In this document: piece by piece, positions 10,700 through 20,078 of the stretch
How positions within the stretch are numbered: the stretch's first letter is position 1
Layout: each line of letters begins with the position of its first letter
NCBI GenBank assembly: GCA_031216915.1
Contig: CM062292.1
Coordinates: 68,188,790-68,252,789, forward strand
Length of the DNA stretch: 64,000 nt
Direction: 5' to 3'
DNA from: Pictodentalium vernedei
Lineage: Eukaryota > Mollusca > Scaphopoda > Dentaliida > Dentaliidae
The notes under the pieces: model-generated
Database searches by the model: none
Told to the model about the DNA's origin: nothing
What the model saw: only the letters and a program-made list of their open reading frames with translations
Position numbers and translations under genes: made by a program

Positions 10700-13600
10700 T
10701 TAGTGGACGACATTCTGAGCAACAGATAACGGACCTAAACAATGCAGGTCTCCAGAAATGGACTCAATATTTCTGAGATAAAAATTAGTAAATGTGGATG
10801 GCTGAGACCAATAAGCAGCCTTCATTAAATCTGTAATAGCAACACTATTAGCATAAGCCCAGGAAGTAGAAAGAGCTCTTACTTCATGAGCAGAAATCTT
10901 AAGCACAGACTGCTGAGAAGAAGATAAATCTTCATACGCAGTACGGATAGTTAACTGAATCCATCTAGCAATAGAATGGACTGAAATGTCCTTTCTATTA
11001 GGCATCAAAGACAGAAAGAAACGTTTCCGTCCCTTTCTGATGAACTGAGATCTCTGTTTATAGATACGTAGTGCTCTAACAGGACAGAGTAAAGGCCTAC
11101 GCCCGTCTGAAGACGGAAGAGCCTTAATAACAATAGGTTCCGGATATTTATTAGGAGCCTGATTCTTAGCTAAAAAACCGACATTAGTAGTGAAGGTGAT
11201 AGTGTTCCCAACACTACGATAATGAGAATCATCCACCGATAGTGCATGAAGCTCACTGACTCTTCTGGCAGAAGAGAAAGCTAAGAGAAAAGCTGTCTTA
11301 TAAGATAAGAATTTGAAATCTACTGTCCCAAGAGGTTCAAATGGCTTTTCCTTCAATTTAAGGAGAACCCAAGCTAAATTCCACTTAGGAATTAATCTAA
11401 GAGTTCTGGGTCTATTTATCGAAAAGTTTCTAACCAATTTCGATAAAGAGACATTAGATCCAATTTGTAAACTATCATGATGTGCATAGGTATCAGATAA
11501 CATAGATCTATAACCCTTTATAGTAACAGGTTGCAGTTTGATTTCGTCAAACAAGTATACTAGAAAGTTAGCGATGTCTGGTATAGAGGGATCAAATATA
11601 TCAACAGAATGATCCCTACACCAACGACGGAAAACCTTCCACTTAGCCGCATAGTTTAGCGAAGAGGAGGTCCTCCTACAGTTAGAAATCGCGTCCACTG
11701 CTCGTCTTGCCATGCAAGAAGGACCGCACAACGGAAAAACGTGAAGGTTGAGACCTTGCGGGTTGTGATGTAGTTGGCGCGATTTCCCCTGCCAAAGAAG
11801 ATCCTCTCGTGGAGGGAGCTTCCGCGGTAGGTCCCACAACAGACACCTGAGTAGATTTATCCACGGTCTCTGTGGCGACAGAGATGCTACCAACAGAATC
11901 TTGCATTGAGATTGTTTTATCTTTAGCAATACTTGTTGAATTAACGGCGCTGGAGGATACGCATATCCTATCATTCCGTCCCAAGGGATCGACAGAGCGT
12001 CTACTGCAAATGCTCTTGGATCCGGACACGGGGACACATACGTTTGCAACTGATTGTTGAGATGTGTCGCAAATAAGTTTATCATTGGCCGTTCCCATTG
12101 GTAGCAAATCTGATTGAATACTTGTTTGTTGAGAGTCCACTCCGACGGCAACAAGCGACCCTTTCGTGAAAGGGAGTCTGCTAGCACATTCAGACGACCC
12201 GGTATGTGACGGACCGAAAGAAGAACGTGATGTTCCAACGCAAACAGAAGGATTCTTTCCGTTAGATTGAACAACGGAACTGAATGAGTGCCTCCCTGAT
12301 TCCGTATATACGCCACTACTGTCGTATTGTCGGATAGGATTTGGACATGAGCATCGTGAATAATGTCCATCCAGTGACGTAACGCAAGCCAAATTGACAT
12401 CATTTCCTTGATGTTTATGTGCTTGCACAGGAATTGCGGATCCCAAAGACCCTGGCATCTCGAATCCGTTGGGATTAATGATGCACCCCAACCTGTTTGA
12501 CTGGCATCCGTCATAATGGTAAAACTCGGATCCGGCAACTGCAGCGGAACTCCTTGAGTTAACCACTGAATGTTTGCCCAAGTCTGAATCTCTTGTTTCA
12601 CTTGATCTGACAAGAGAACGTCTACATCGAGCGAATGAATTTTCACACTCCAATTCTGAGTCAGGAAAATTTGAAGAGGCCGTGTGCGTAGCCGTCCCAT
12701 CGGAATGAGATCCGCGGCGGCTCCGCACAGACCTATCAGTCTCATAAATTCTCTCGCCGTGACTTTGTCTGTATTCAGACAATAGCGAGCGTAACAACTG
12801 ACTAATTTCGCTCTGGTTAACGGCAGACGAACGAGATTGTTGTGCGTCTCGAAGCTCATTCCCAGATGAGTGAATGACTTGGACGGCACCAGATCCGACT
12901 TCTCCTCGTTTACTATGAAACCGAGACGTCGGAGCAATAGAAGAAGATTCTGAACATCGTTCTGAAGCGTTAACTCGTTGCCGTACCTCTGAAGAATGTC
13001 GTCCAGGTAGGCCGACGTTACCGCAGACGAATGAGCTCGGAAGTAGATCATTACCGAGTTCATTACCCGAGTGAAAGCCCAGGGTGCTAGATTCAATCCG
13101 AAGCACATGGCCCGGAACTGATACACCACTCCTAGGACTGCGAAGCGTAGATACTTTCGGAATGTCGGATGTACCATGACGTGAAAGTACGCATCTTTGA
13201 GATCTATGCTCGTTGCATAATCGTTCACCCGAATACTCGCTCTGACCGATCGAATCGTCTCCATATAAAACTTCGGAGCGACGATCAGCTTGTTTATCCA
13301 GCTCAAATCTATGACTGGACGGAACGAGCCGTCTGGTTTCGGAACCAGAAACAGATGGCTGTAGAATCCCAGCGATTCCTGGTTTTCTACGACCTCTACC
13401 GCGTTCTTCATTAAAAGAGACTGCACCTCTGATAGCAGAGCGTCTCTTTTCTGAGGGTTTGACGGAAGATGAGTCCACTTTGGACTTCGAGTTAATGGAG
13501 GCTTTCGTTTGAAGGATATCTTTAGACCTTCCGAAGTCACTCCTCTCACCCACGGGTCGTCCGTAATCGACGCCCACTCTTGAGAAAAACTCGACAACCT

Positions 13601-13948
13601 TCCGCCAACCGGAACGCGATAGAGGTTTAAGCCATCACCTCCTGGATCTGCGAGGCCTGCGGTAGGAGAAACCACGTCTTCCACGACCCGCACCTCGCCT
13701 CGTCGACCTCGGGGCGTCCGACCGATTGTCCCGGCCTGAAGGACGTCCCGAACGAGAGTCACTATCCTGACGGTCTCTCGAATAAGAGCTAGAGGACGCA
13801 CCGGAACCTCTCTTGGGCGGATAAGACCCAGAAGTGCCCGCCTTATTCGTGTCTGCTGTATCCGACCTTTTAGGAGCGGATCTAAACAACAGAGAATCAC
13901 TAGCTTTCTTTTTAATATTATCATAAATAGCGGAAAGCTTGCCGTCAA
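10700..13948 (-). CDS. pol: RT/RNase H fused to tyrosine recombinase, copy B (1082 aa)
   Basis: Reverse transcriptase at about residues 170-430 (VPKPDGSFRPVIDL, IDLKDAY with Asp249, YLDD with Asp316/317), DIRS-type RNase H at about 475-600 (TDASQTGWG with Asp481, LSDNTTVVAYI, LADSLSR), then a connector with YAYPPAPLIQQVLLKI that recalls the Dam-like methyltransferase segment of some DIRS elements. The tyrosine recombinase fills about 750-1082 (Arg in ARRVSELHAL, HEVR near 1021, nucleophile Tyr near 1057 in FTNFY). An 11-bp deletion between 11706 and 11707 relative to C and F fuses two normally separate frames (GPSCMA-RRAVDAIS). The only Met codons before the RT core are codons 1 and 9, inside the gag overlap, so expression uses that start or a +1 frameshift. 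Confidence 0.9.
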   Translation of the reverse strand: MTASFPLFMIILKRKLVILCCLDPLLKGRIQQTRIRRALLGLIRPREVPVRPLALIRETVRIVTLVRDVLQAGTIGRTPRGRRGEVRVVEDVVSPTAGLADPGGDGLNLYRVPVGGRLSSFSQEWASITDDPWVRGVTSEGLKISFKRKPPLTRSPKWTHLPSNPQKRDALLSEVQSLLMKNAVEVVENQESLGFYSHLFLVPKPDGSFRPVIDLSWINKLIVAPKFYMETIRSVRASIRVNDYATSIDLKDAYFHVMVHPTFRKYLRFAVLGVVYQFRAMCFGLNLAPWAFTRVMNSVMIYFRAHSSAVTSAYLDDILQRYGNELTLQNDVQNLLLLLRRLGFIVNEEKSDLVPSKSFTHLGMSFETHNNLVRLPLTRAKLVSCYARYCLNTDKVTAREFMRLIGLCGAAADLIPMGRLRTRPLQIFLTQNWSVKIHSLDVDVLLSDQVKQEIQTWANIQWLTQGVPLQLPDPSFTIMTDASQTGWGASLIPTDSRCQGLWDPQFLCKHINIKEMMSIWLALRHWMDIIHDAHVQILSDNTTVVAYIRNQGGTHSVPLFNLTERILLFALEHHVLLSVRHIPGRLNVLADSLSRKGRLLPSEWTLNKQVFNQICYQWERPMINLFATHLNNQLQTYVSPCPDPRAFAVDALSIPWDGMIGYAYPPAPLIQQVLLKIKQSQCKILLVASLSPQRPWINLLRCLLWDLPRKLPPREDLLWQGKSRQLHHNPQGLNLHVFPLCGPSCMARRAVDAISNCRRTSSSLNYAAKWKVFRRWCRDHSVDIFDPSIPDIANFLVYLFDEIKLQPVTIKGYRSMLSDTYAHHDSLQIGSNVSLSKLVRNFSINRPRTLRLIPKWNLAWVLLKLKEKPFEPLGTVDFKFLSYKTAFLLAFSSARRVSELHALSVDDSHYRSVGNTITFTTNVGFLAKNQAPNKYPEPIVIKALPSSDGRRPLLCPVRALRIYKQRSQFIRKGRKRFFLSLMPNRKDISVHSIARWIQLTIRTAYEDLSSSQQSVLKISAHEVRALSTSWAYANSVAITDLMKAAYWSQPSTFTNFYLRNIESISGDLHCLGPLSVAQNVVH

Positions 13949-15776
13949 AGAGAAGATCTCCTGAGACCGAAGCGACTCTAAGAGAGTTCTTCACCTTAGA
14001 ATCCACTAGTGTGGATGTAGACAGGGCTGCGTCACGTCTAACCAACTCCAGATTTGCCACTGAAAGGGCGGAGTTACACGTGGAATAAGCTACTGCCCTT
14101 GAAAGAAGTCTTAAGGAGGATTGTATATCCTGAAACTCTTCCCCTTGAAGGCGCAGTGATAACGCCTTAGTAAGGTGATCTGCGTAAGATAAGGCATCTA
14201 AATTGGCTCTGTTAGACGCAATAGCTGTTTCCAACACTGCGGTTGGAATAGAAGCTGACGACGGTAATGATAGCTCTAAGTCTTCCGCCTCGTCGTCCAT
14301 ACGCAGAGGAACTCTCGGTATACCCTGACCTGCCGTGTCGAATTTATTCCTTGCATTAATGAAAGGCAGGTTGAGAGTATTTGCGGACAAGAAGCCTGCT
14401 TTCCCCGTCCTGGAAGCAAGTTTAAAAATAGCGTCGTTCAATAATTCAAATGTTCTTGCAACATTATTGGACTGCGACGGAAACTCGGGAGCGATGTCCC
14501 TGAACCGCTCGAAAAAATCAGAGTCCAATGACGCTATAATTCTCCTGTCCGGAAGCGCAGCAGTCTGGCCCGACGGAACAACTTGAGGAAGAAAGTGCCG
14601 GATGAAGTCCACGGCAGCTTTGTGTTGTTCCGAAAGGGATAGCTCCAATTCATCCGTATCCCTTTCACCATCCGGTCGGACCTCCCGATGTTCCCGGTCG
14701 TCCGCCCCCGATGCTTCGGCGGAGCGTACCGACCCAGCGCCGTCGGATAATTCTCGATCCGACACCGTTTCTGTCGGCTGCTGGGATGCTGCGATAAGCT
14801 GTGCTATCTGCACTAGAATGTCCGACGTCGAGACCTGCGGAGGAGCGGTCTTTCGCTGCTTCGCCGAGGGCAGCTCCGCATCAGATGGCTCCCGCATACT
14901 TTTCCTATGCGAACGTCCGGAGTCCATCGGTCTCGAATCCCTGGCTGCCGGATGGTGTGACCTGGTCGCCGAAGAATCCTTCATCGGCGAAGCTGGCAAA
15001 ATATCGGAGGTCACGCAGCCAAGGTGCGGTCGTGTGCGCCGACGAGAAGAGGAAGCCTTAACAGTCTCTGCGGACTGCTTATACAACGGAGCGTCCCGAG
15101 CGACGGACGTATGCTCCGCTAAAGACACATTTTGTACCACAACATCTGGTCCCAGATGTTGTTGTACGAGAGAGGGGCCTCTCTCGCTCGCGGCCCGGCT
15201 GGACCTGGACGAGCTAGGAACCGGACTAAAAGGCTTCCTCCGTTCTCGTTCACTATCCGCCGTCACTGGGTGTGCATCTATTATTTTTATAGTGCTCGCA
15301 TCACCCAAAATTTCCTCTTGGACCGCATCGGACGAACCTGGCTGCCGAACCATTCGGTGAATGGACGCTACACCGGGCGAGCTAGCGGACGACATTTGTC
15401 TAATCTCCATGAGCACTTTTGCCGCTAGCTCTGTATTTATTTGTGACGACGGACGCACACTTGAAGAAGATAACATGGAAACATCACCCTGTTCTGGTTC
15501 CTCTGAAATAGAAACTGAGAGAGTAGAGTGACCTTGTGGAGAAAGAGCCGGCATCGCTCTTTCTCCCGAAACAACATATCGTGACACACGTTTCCAATGT
15601 TTCTCATCCCAATGTTCACATACAGGACAGGGATTAATGCGAGAACACTGACTACAATTAATGCAATAATCATGAAAGTCAGAGGAAGATTTCTTCCTAT
15701 TACAATTTGAACAAAGTCCCTTCATTGTGAAAGAACAACAATAAGTCCTAGTTACTCGCAAAAACCCCTGACACAA
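13635..15776 (-). CDS. gag: Gag-like protein of copy B (713 aa)
   Basis: Same architecture as the copy A protein: an N-terminal CxxC zinc-ribbon-like cluster (residues about 21-55), a Ser/Arg-rich linker, a predicted helical domain (LPDRRIIASLDSDFFERF onward), and an RG/RS-rich basic tail suited to RNA binding. It differs from A by a few substitutions only. It ends in TGA at 13635, overlapping the pol frame by 314 nt; pol is in +1 relative to it. The open frame over 713 codons, against decayed E and D relatives, indicates a recent insertion. Confidence 0.85.
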   Translation of the reverse strand: MCQGFLRVTRTYCCSFTMKGLCSNCNRKKSSSDFHDYCINCSQCSRINPCPVCEHWDEKHWKRVSRYVVSGERAMPALSPQGHSTLSVSISEEPEQGDVSMLSSSSVRPSSQINTELAAKVLMEIRQMSSASSPGVASIHRMVRQPGSSDAVQEEILGDASTIKIIDAHPVTADSERERRKPFSPVPSSSRSSRAASERGPSLVQQHLGPDVVVQNVSLAEHTSVARDAPLYKQSAETVKASSSRRRTRPHLGCVTSDILPASPMKDSSATRSHHPAARDSRPMDSGRSHRKSMREPSDAELPSAKQRKTAPPQVSTSDILVQIAQLIAASQQPTETVSDRELSDGAGSVRSAEASGADDREHREVRPDGERDTDELELSLSEQHKAAVDFIRHFLPQVVPSGQTAALPDRRIIASLDSDFFERFRDIAPEFPSQSNNVARTFELLNDAIFKLASRTGKAGFLSANTLNLPFINARNKFDTAGQGIPRVPLRMDDEAEDLELSLPSSASIPTAVLETAIASNRANLDALSYADHLTKALSLRLQGEEFQDIQSSLRLLSRAVAYSTCNSALSVANLELVRRDAALSTSTLVDSKVKNSLRVASVSGDLLFDGKLSAIYDNIKKKASDSLLFRSAPKRSDTADTNKAGTSGSYPPKRGSGASSSSYSRDRQDSDSRSGRPSGRDNRSDAPRSTRRGAGRGRRGFSYRRPRRSRR

Positions 15777-16613
15777 AGATACATAATAACATGATCCATT
15801 AATAAATGAAAAAACAATTGCAAAACAAAATAATTTTGAAAAAATATTTTTTCAGAGAAGCCCAAACTTGCTGAAAAGTAACGTTGAGCCCCGATGGATC
15901 CGATGGCAAAGTGTGGTCAAAAATTTTAAAATTATATAAAATAATTAATGAGACACTTTCGGATAATATAAATGTATCTTATAATGAGATAAACTACCAC
16001 AAAGGCAAACAGCCCCCCTCAAAAAAGGCTGTTGCCAATGAAAACAAACAGTGTAAACACAGTAGAAAACATGACTCCAGGCACTGAAAAAACTGGCCCG
16101 GAATCAGTCATCAATTACACTCTATCTGATGCAAAACAGAGACTCCCAGGAGAGAATCTGCAGAACATCAGATGGAAGATGCAGAACACAAACGTTATAC
16201 ACCCATGGGTGAAAACGTAACTATGGGGAAAATAACAGAAAACATTCTGTAACCAAGCAACTCTCCCAGGGAATTTTTAGAAATGAAACTTCTCAAAAAT
16301 ATGCCAAAAGCATGGGAGAATTGCAAGGGGGGACTTTAGAAGGTTAGGGGAGAGGAAACACTGAATAAGCAGTGCAACAATTAGCAAGAATGACAACAAG
16401 AGGCGTTTGCCTCGAAAATAGGCAACTTAACATAATTTCAACAAAAAATTTTAAGTACAGCCCTGATTATTTTTTGCCACTTCTTTTTTCCTCTCCTCCT
16501 TCTATCCTCCTTAGAATCACATTTTCTCCAAGAATTACGTGTCTGGCATCCTTTAAACTGAGATTTACAAGCACAAAGATCAGTGAGATGTTGACTGATG
16601 AAGGGCCAAACAG

Positions 16614-16802
16614 AGAATGATATTTGGCGCCAATTTCGGGATGACTGCGTCACTGCGCATGCGCAGTAGAGTCGTACTATGGAGGTCCTTTAGGACATGA
16701 TTTCTTTTTGTTTTGGATGCAAATTTTGGGGATTGGGGGGCAAAATTTGTGTTTGGCCCTGGTTTTTGTGGAGTTAGCACCAGCTAAGTCTGGGTCATTG
16801 GT
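16614..16802 (-). repeat. Left (5') inverted terminal repeat of copy B
   Basis: 189 bp, inverted match to 9735-9923, followed by the unique outer tip to 16815. In sense orientation this is the presumed promoter-bearing terminus. It differs from the partner repeat at very few sites (for example the GGGATGACTG region). Confidence 0.9.
16623..16667. promoter_or_regulatory. E2F-like and NRF1-like motifs in the 5' terminal repeat
   Basis: TTTGGCGCCAA at 16623-16633 fits the E2F core (TTTSSCGC). ACTGCGCATGCGCAGT at 16652-16667 contains the NRF1 consensus (YGCGCAYGCGCR) as a perfect palindrome. The NRF1-like site is also present in the repeats of A, C, D, E, F and G, and with one change in H. Function as promoter elements is inferred from motif identity and conservation. 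Confidence 0.55.
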
Positions 16803-16877
16803 ACAGTATAAAAATTTAGTTATTCAAGAATTTTGTTTGCAAGTGTCGTCTGCTTTTCATGTTAGGTAAAGGGTTAA

Positions 16878-17294
16878 CTGATCGAGTAAAAATTTACATT
16901 TGGATCTTTTAATTTTAGAAGAGGTGATTAATAATGTAGTCGTACTTTAGACCATAAATTTGCTTTCAAATGCCTTACAGACACAAGTCGGTCTCACTAC
17001 TGAATCATGTGCTCATATGGTAGACAAGCAGGTGCAATGCCATAAGATGGCTAATCACCATCCACATAAGTCCAACAAGGGCAATAACACACAAAGAAAT
17101 ATTTGATGCAGATGGTTCACAATCCCATTCATGATATTATTACCAAAAAGCTATAATAATTTTGGAAAACAAATTAATGATTTTCTTTGAAATGTGATGA
17201 CAAGAAATGTAAAAGCGATGACAATAAATTCCAACAAGGTCAATAACTATAAGGGCAATAACTCTTGAAGAAATAATTAGAGAGAGAGTTGGTT
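16878..17294. other. Intergenic stretch, no gene seen
   Basis: AT-rich. The passage near 17110-17215 (GGTTCACAATCCCATTCA, CCAAAAAGCT, AATGTGATGACAAG) recurs in similar order at 18480-18570 beyond the hAT-like element, so a diverged repeat exists on both sides. 17285-17294 is the left target duplication of the next element. Confidence 0.45.
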
Positions 17295-18471
17295 AGTGTT
17301 GAAACGATTAGTGATTTTCAGGAATCGACTAGTCGCCAGCAGTAATCGATTACTAATCGACTAGTCGAAGCCCCCATGTTATTGTTATCAAACACGTGTA
17401 CCACCGTTCTTCCATGGTTAAAACTAACAGTAATACTTGCAATGAAACAATGGCAAGTGAAGCTTTCAAAGTACCCAAAACCTCGTTCAGTTTCGAGAGA
17501 GAATTAATGTTGGTAGCTTCTGTTTAAAATCATTTTTTCTCAATATAGTCACTGATATTTTAATAAAATAAATCATTATTCAGGTTTTTTTTATATTATT
17601 CGTTCCATCCCATTGAATGTTAACAAAAGGAAGTGCTCTTTACGTATGCGTGATGTACATCCCCTGTCGAAAATTAAGCACAGTTGACGCCCACAGCAGT
17701 CATCAGCCTGTCAACAATTGTACACCGAACACTCCCACACAACTTCTCGTATTATGACTTAACCTCTTATCTGTCCATAATTATGCATACATCGAACACG
17801 CCTACTAATTTCCATATTGTCTGCTTTGAAAATCATCACCTGACCTGATTGGGTTTCCTCTTAACTCAGTTGCAGTTCGAGGAAAAGCTAGTTTCACTTT
17901 CAATTTCCCGGAAACTCGCAGATTTCCAGGAATTTGTTCGCATGTATTTACAAAATGAAAATAAAAAGCACATGGATTTTGTAATTGGTTCTTTAGTGAT
18001 AACAAATTGTTCCAAATACGAACTGGTATGTGTTCTTCCATAATTTCTCTTTGATGTTTCTGTAAGACATTTCGAACTTACCAGTACCTGGTGAACAAAT
18101 TGATGTCCGTAGGTGGCCTAATTTCATGTCAACTTTGGGTCCTAATTTTCCTGCAGGCTGCTCCCTCGAGAATAAGCCCACCCATATATTTTTTCCTGTT
18201 TACTTCACGCACCCCTGGTCTTATTCAATCTCTGGTCAGGTGGCCAACTAGGGTTGTTATTCATGCAGACGGAAACATCAAACGCGTTATTTCCGTGGGT
18301 TGTTTTTTGATTTCGGGAGTTTACTTGTGACGTTCGCAACAATGTTGGGTGAATTTAAGGGGATGGTGTATGGTTGGGGCAGATGTTCCGACTAATCGAC
18401 TAGCAGATTTAGGGATCGACTAATTTAATAATCGCGTCGACATCGATTAGTCGGCTAATTGTTTCAACACT
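17295..18471. mobile_element. Non-autonomous hAT-like element (1177 bp)
   Basis: Terminal inverted repeats are AGTGTTGAAACGATT and AATTGTTTCAACACT. Subterminal zones at both ends are packed with ATCGACTAGTCG-type motifs. AGAGTTGGTT occurs directly on both sides (17285-17294 and 18472-18481), covering the 8-bp duplication expected of hAT elements. The interior (for example 17805-18041) has short open stretches with no recognised transposase domain. Confidence 0.7.
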
Positions 18472-18481
18472 AGAGTTGGTT

Positions 18482-19141
18482 CACAATCCCATTCAAGGTG
18501 CTATAACCAAAAAGCTTTATATCAAATCTGAAAAAAATACCCTGAACGGTTTTCTTTTAAATATGATGACAAAAGATGGGAAAGGACCAGGCATGTCAAA
18601 GTACCACCAGTACCAACATAACCGGTAGCGGAATGGGACAGAGCCTGTCCTGCCGAAACCGGTAGCAGGACAAATCAACAATTGGATGACATTGCAATCA
18701 GATGGCAGAAATTTGCATTTATACCGTGCCAGTCCCCAAGATCGCAAGACAAACATAGCATCGTCCAATTATTCTGCAGTGACATCAAAGTAATCATAAA
18801 GCACGAAGATCGTGCTTTATGATTACTTTGATGTTACCACTGAATAATTTCCTTAAAGCAGCCGATGACGGCGCTGCCAGTGTTTTTGATGCTACATATG
18901 AAAAGTCAAATTGGTTGGCCTTATTGAGTTGTGGTGCCGACAGAACATGCACCTGTAGAGTGTTTTGATATGTTCACTCACAAATAAGTTAAAAGTATGT
19001 CATGCAAGTGTGCCATACATGATTATCAGCCTGTTTACCCTCGTTCAATTTGGAATTTCCCCATAAAATAATTTTGTCCCGGTACCGGTGGGACAAAAGC
19101 TTCAGTACCAGTACCGGTTTGAGCATAAGGGAACTGGCAGT
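18482..19141. other. Intergenic stretch with a perfect hairpin
   Basis: No gene is recognised. It includes a palindrome at 18786-18836 and short repeats of ACCAGTACCGG (for example near 19080-19154), which form the SINE target. Confidence 0.4.
18786..18836. repeat. Perfect short hairpin
   Basis: The arms ACATCAAAGTAATCATAAAG and CTTTATGATTACTTTGATGT continue inward to CACGAAGATCGTG. About 24 paired bases surround a tiny loop. Confidence 0.8.
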
Positions 19142-19154
19142 ACCAGTACCGGTT

Positions 19155-19529
19155 ATATATATTTATATATATTGGTGTTTAAGGTCACATACTTATGCAC
19201 AATGGCTAATCGTGACCGTGACAGTTTTACGGGTGGAGGAAGCCGGAGTACCCGGAGAGAACCACCGAGCAACGACGAGCAGCTGTCAGCTCTCCAACAT
19301 CGTAACTCTGAACTCTGTACCGCAGCACAGGCAGGGTTAGATTGGTTGAAGACATGCGCACCATCAACGTGCAGTACGCCTCAGTACACAGCGTCATCGT
19401 GCCCCCATGTAGGCAATCGGGGTGAAGTGTCTTGCCCAAGGACACAACGCGGTTGCCGCAGGTGGGATTCGAACCGAGGACCTCTCGGCTTGCAGCCTGC
19501 ACCTCTACCAACTGAGCCACCGCGCCCCC
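19155..19529 (-). mobile_element. tRNA-derived SINE copy S1
   Basis: Read on the minus strand, the head has a pol III A box (TGGCTCAGTTGGTAGAGG) and B box (GGTTCGAATCC). A body of about 270 bp follows, ending in GACCTTAAACACCAAT plus a TA-rich tail. ACCAGTACCGGTT flanks it directly on both sides (19142-19154 and 19530-19542), a 13-bp target duplication typical of LINE-driven insertion. Related copies are at 45.9, 46.5, 47.5, 57.8 and 58.8 kb. Confidence 0.88.
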
Positions 19530-19716
19530 ACCAGTACCGGTTGACATACCTGGAAAGGACAGATGGATGAAAGGATAGAAGGACAGAAGAATAGCAAGAT
19601 GAGAGGATGGATGGAACTGATTCTGGTATCCCCATTCCACTACGGGGTGGGGATAAAAATGTAAGATTGATTTGAGAGCAGAAAAATGTAAATGTTTGTT
19701 CCAATCCAGAGATTAC

Positions 19717-20060
19717 CTGCTAGCATGTGGAAAAGACCATATGTTACCTGTGATGGAGGAAACACTAAACACACATCAGAATTCAAGGACTTGTCTAAGA
19801 ACTCTTCTGCTCCGTGCCGCAGTTTTTCTATGTCAGAAACTTTACATTTGCTACGTGTTTTCAAGTCTATAAAAAATCCTTCCAGTGGTCTATATGGATT
19901 GTGAACTGTCAAGTGATAATGAAGTTTCTGCATCAGTAAGAGTTCAAATCCTAGAATAGTGTCTGAATACTTCTCCCGATCACCTTTCAAATTCCCTACA
20001 AACTGTCCAATCGAAACATTGAATTCTTCAACTTTTGAAGCCAAATACACACACGTCAAC
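19717..20060 (-). CDS. ccnh: Cyclin H exon (host gene, partial)
   Basis: Cyclin H is the regulatory subunit of the CDK7-activating kinase within TFIIH. The 344-bp exon encodes LTCVYLASKVEEFNVS, a region with ELLLMQKLHYHLTVHNPYRP, then EGFFIDLKTR and PPSQVTYGLFHML, matching the first cyclin box end and the start of the second repeat. The family hallmark VHNPYRP-EGF-IDLKTR is clear. Splice signals fit: acceptor TTCTTTTTCAG before 20060 and donor GCAG-GTAATC after 19717. The reading frame is open and looks conserved, so this is probably a live gene. Neighbouring exons were not found by eye; the flanks are transposons. Confidence 0.88.
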
Positions 20061-20078
20061 CTGAAAAAGAATGAATGC

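Larger units (their letters stand above)
9696..16815 (-). mobile_element. Full-length DIRS1-like retrotransposon copy B (7120 bp)
   Basis: Sense is minus. From high to low coordinate: left terminal repeat, leader, gag, RT/RNase H fused to tyrosine recombinase, a 3' region with a poly(C) tract, the internal complementary region, and the right terminal repeat. The outer tips differ (GTTAAAAAATTTATAG at 9696; CAGTATAAAAAT ending at 16815), and both are copied in inverted form at 9998-10085. This is the defining design of DIRS1 elements, which replicate through a circle and integrate by tyrosine recombinase without target duplication. No duplication is seen at the flanks. Confidence 0.95.
9507..16877. 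mobile_element. Palindromic MITE M3 (about 251 bp), split by DIRS copy B
   Basis: The MITE parts are 9507-9695 and 16816-16877. Ends are TTAA-CCCTTTACCCAAC and GTTAGGTAAAGGG-TTAA. The left part holds an almost perfect palindrome of about 106 bp (about 9590-9694, arms TTTTTTGTCTCAAAAACATA and complement, centre GAGCTCGTCGAGCTC). Copy B starts directly after the palindrome. Removing B rejoins GAAAAAAA to TTAGTTATTCAAG, the order seen uninterrupted in related copies. TTAA flanks suggest piggyBac-like mobilisation (inference). Confidence 0.8.

Noticed and set aside
17805-18041. ORFs inside the hAT-like element as a transposase
   Set aside because: Fewer than 80 codons, no conserved hAT motif, and open on both strands.
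18840-18960. Possible coding remnant (plus strand, AADDGAASVFDATYEKS)
   Set aside because: Too short to assign, no splice signals checked with confidence, and it follows a perfect hairpin. Left as unassigned intergenic DNA.
19440-19528. A tRNA gene on the minus strand (A and B boxes present)
   Set aside because: It is the tRNA-like head of SINE S1, followed by the SINE body and bounded by a 13-bp target duplication. The other heads (46.2, 47.8, 58.0 kb) are equally SINE parts.
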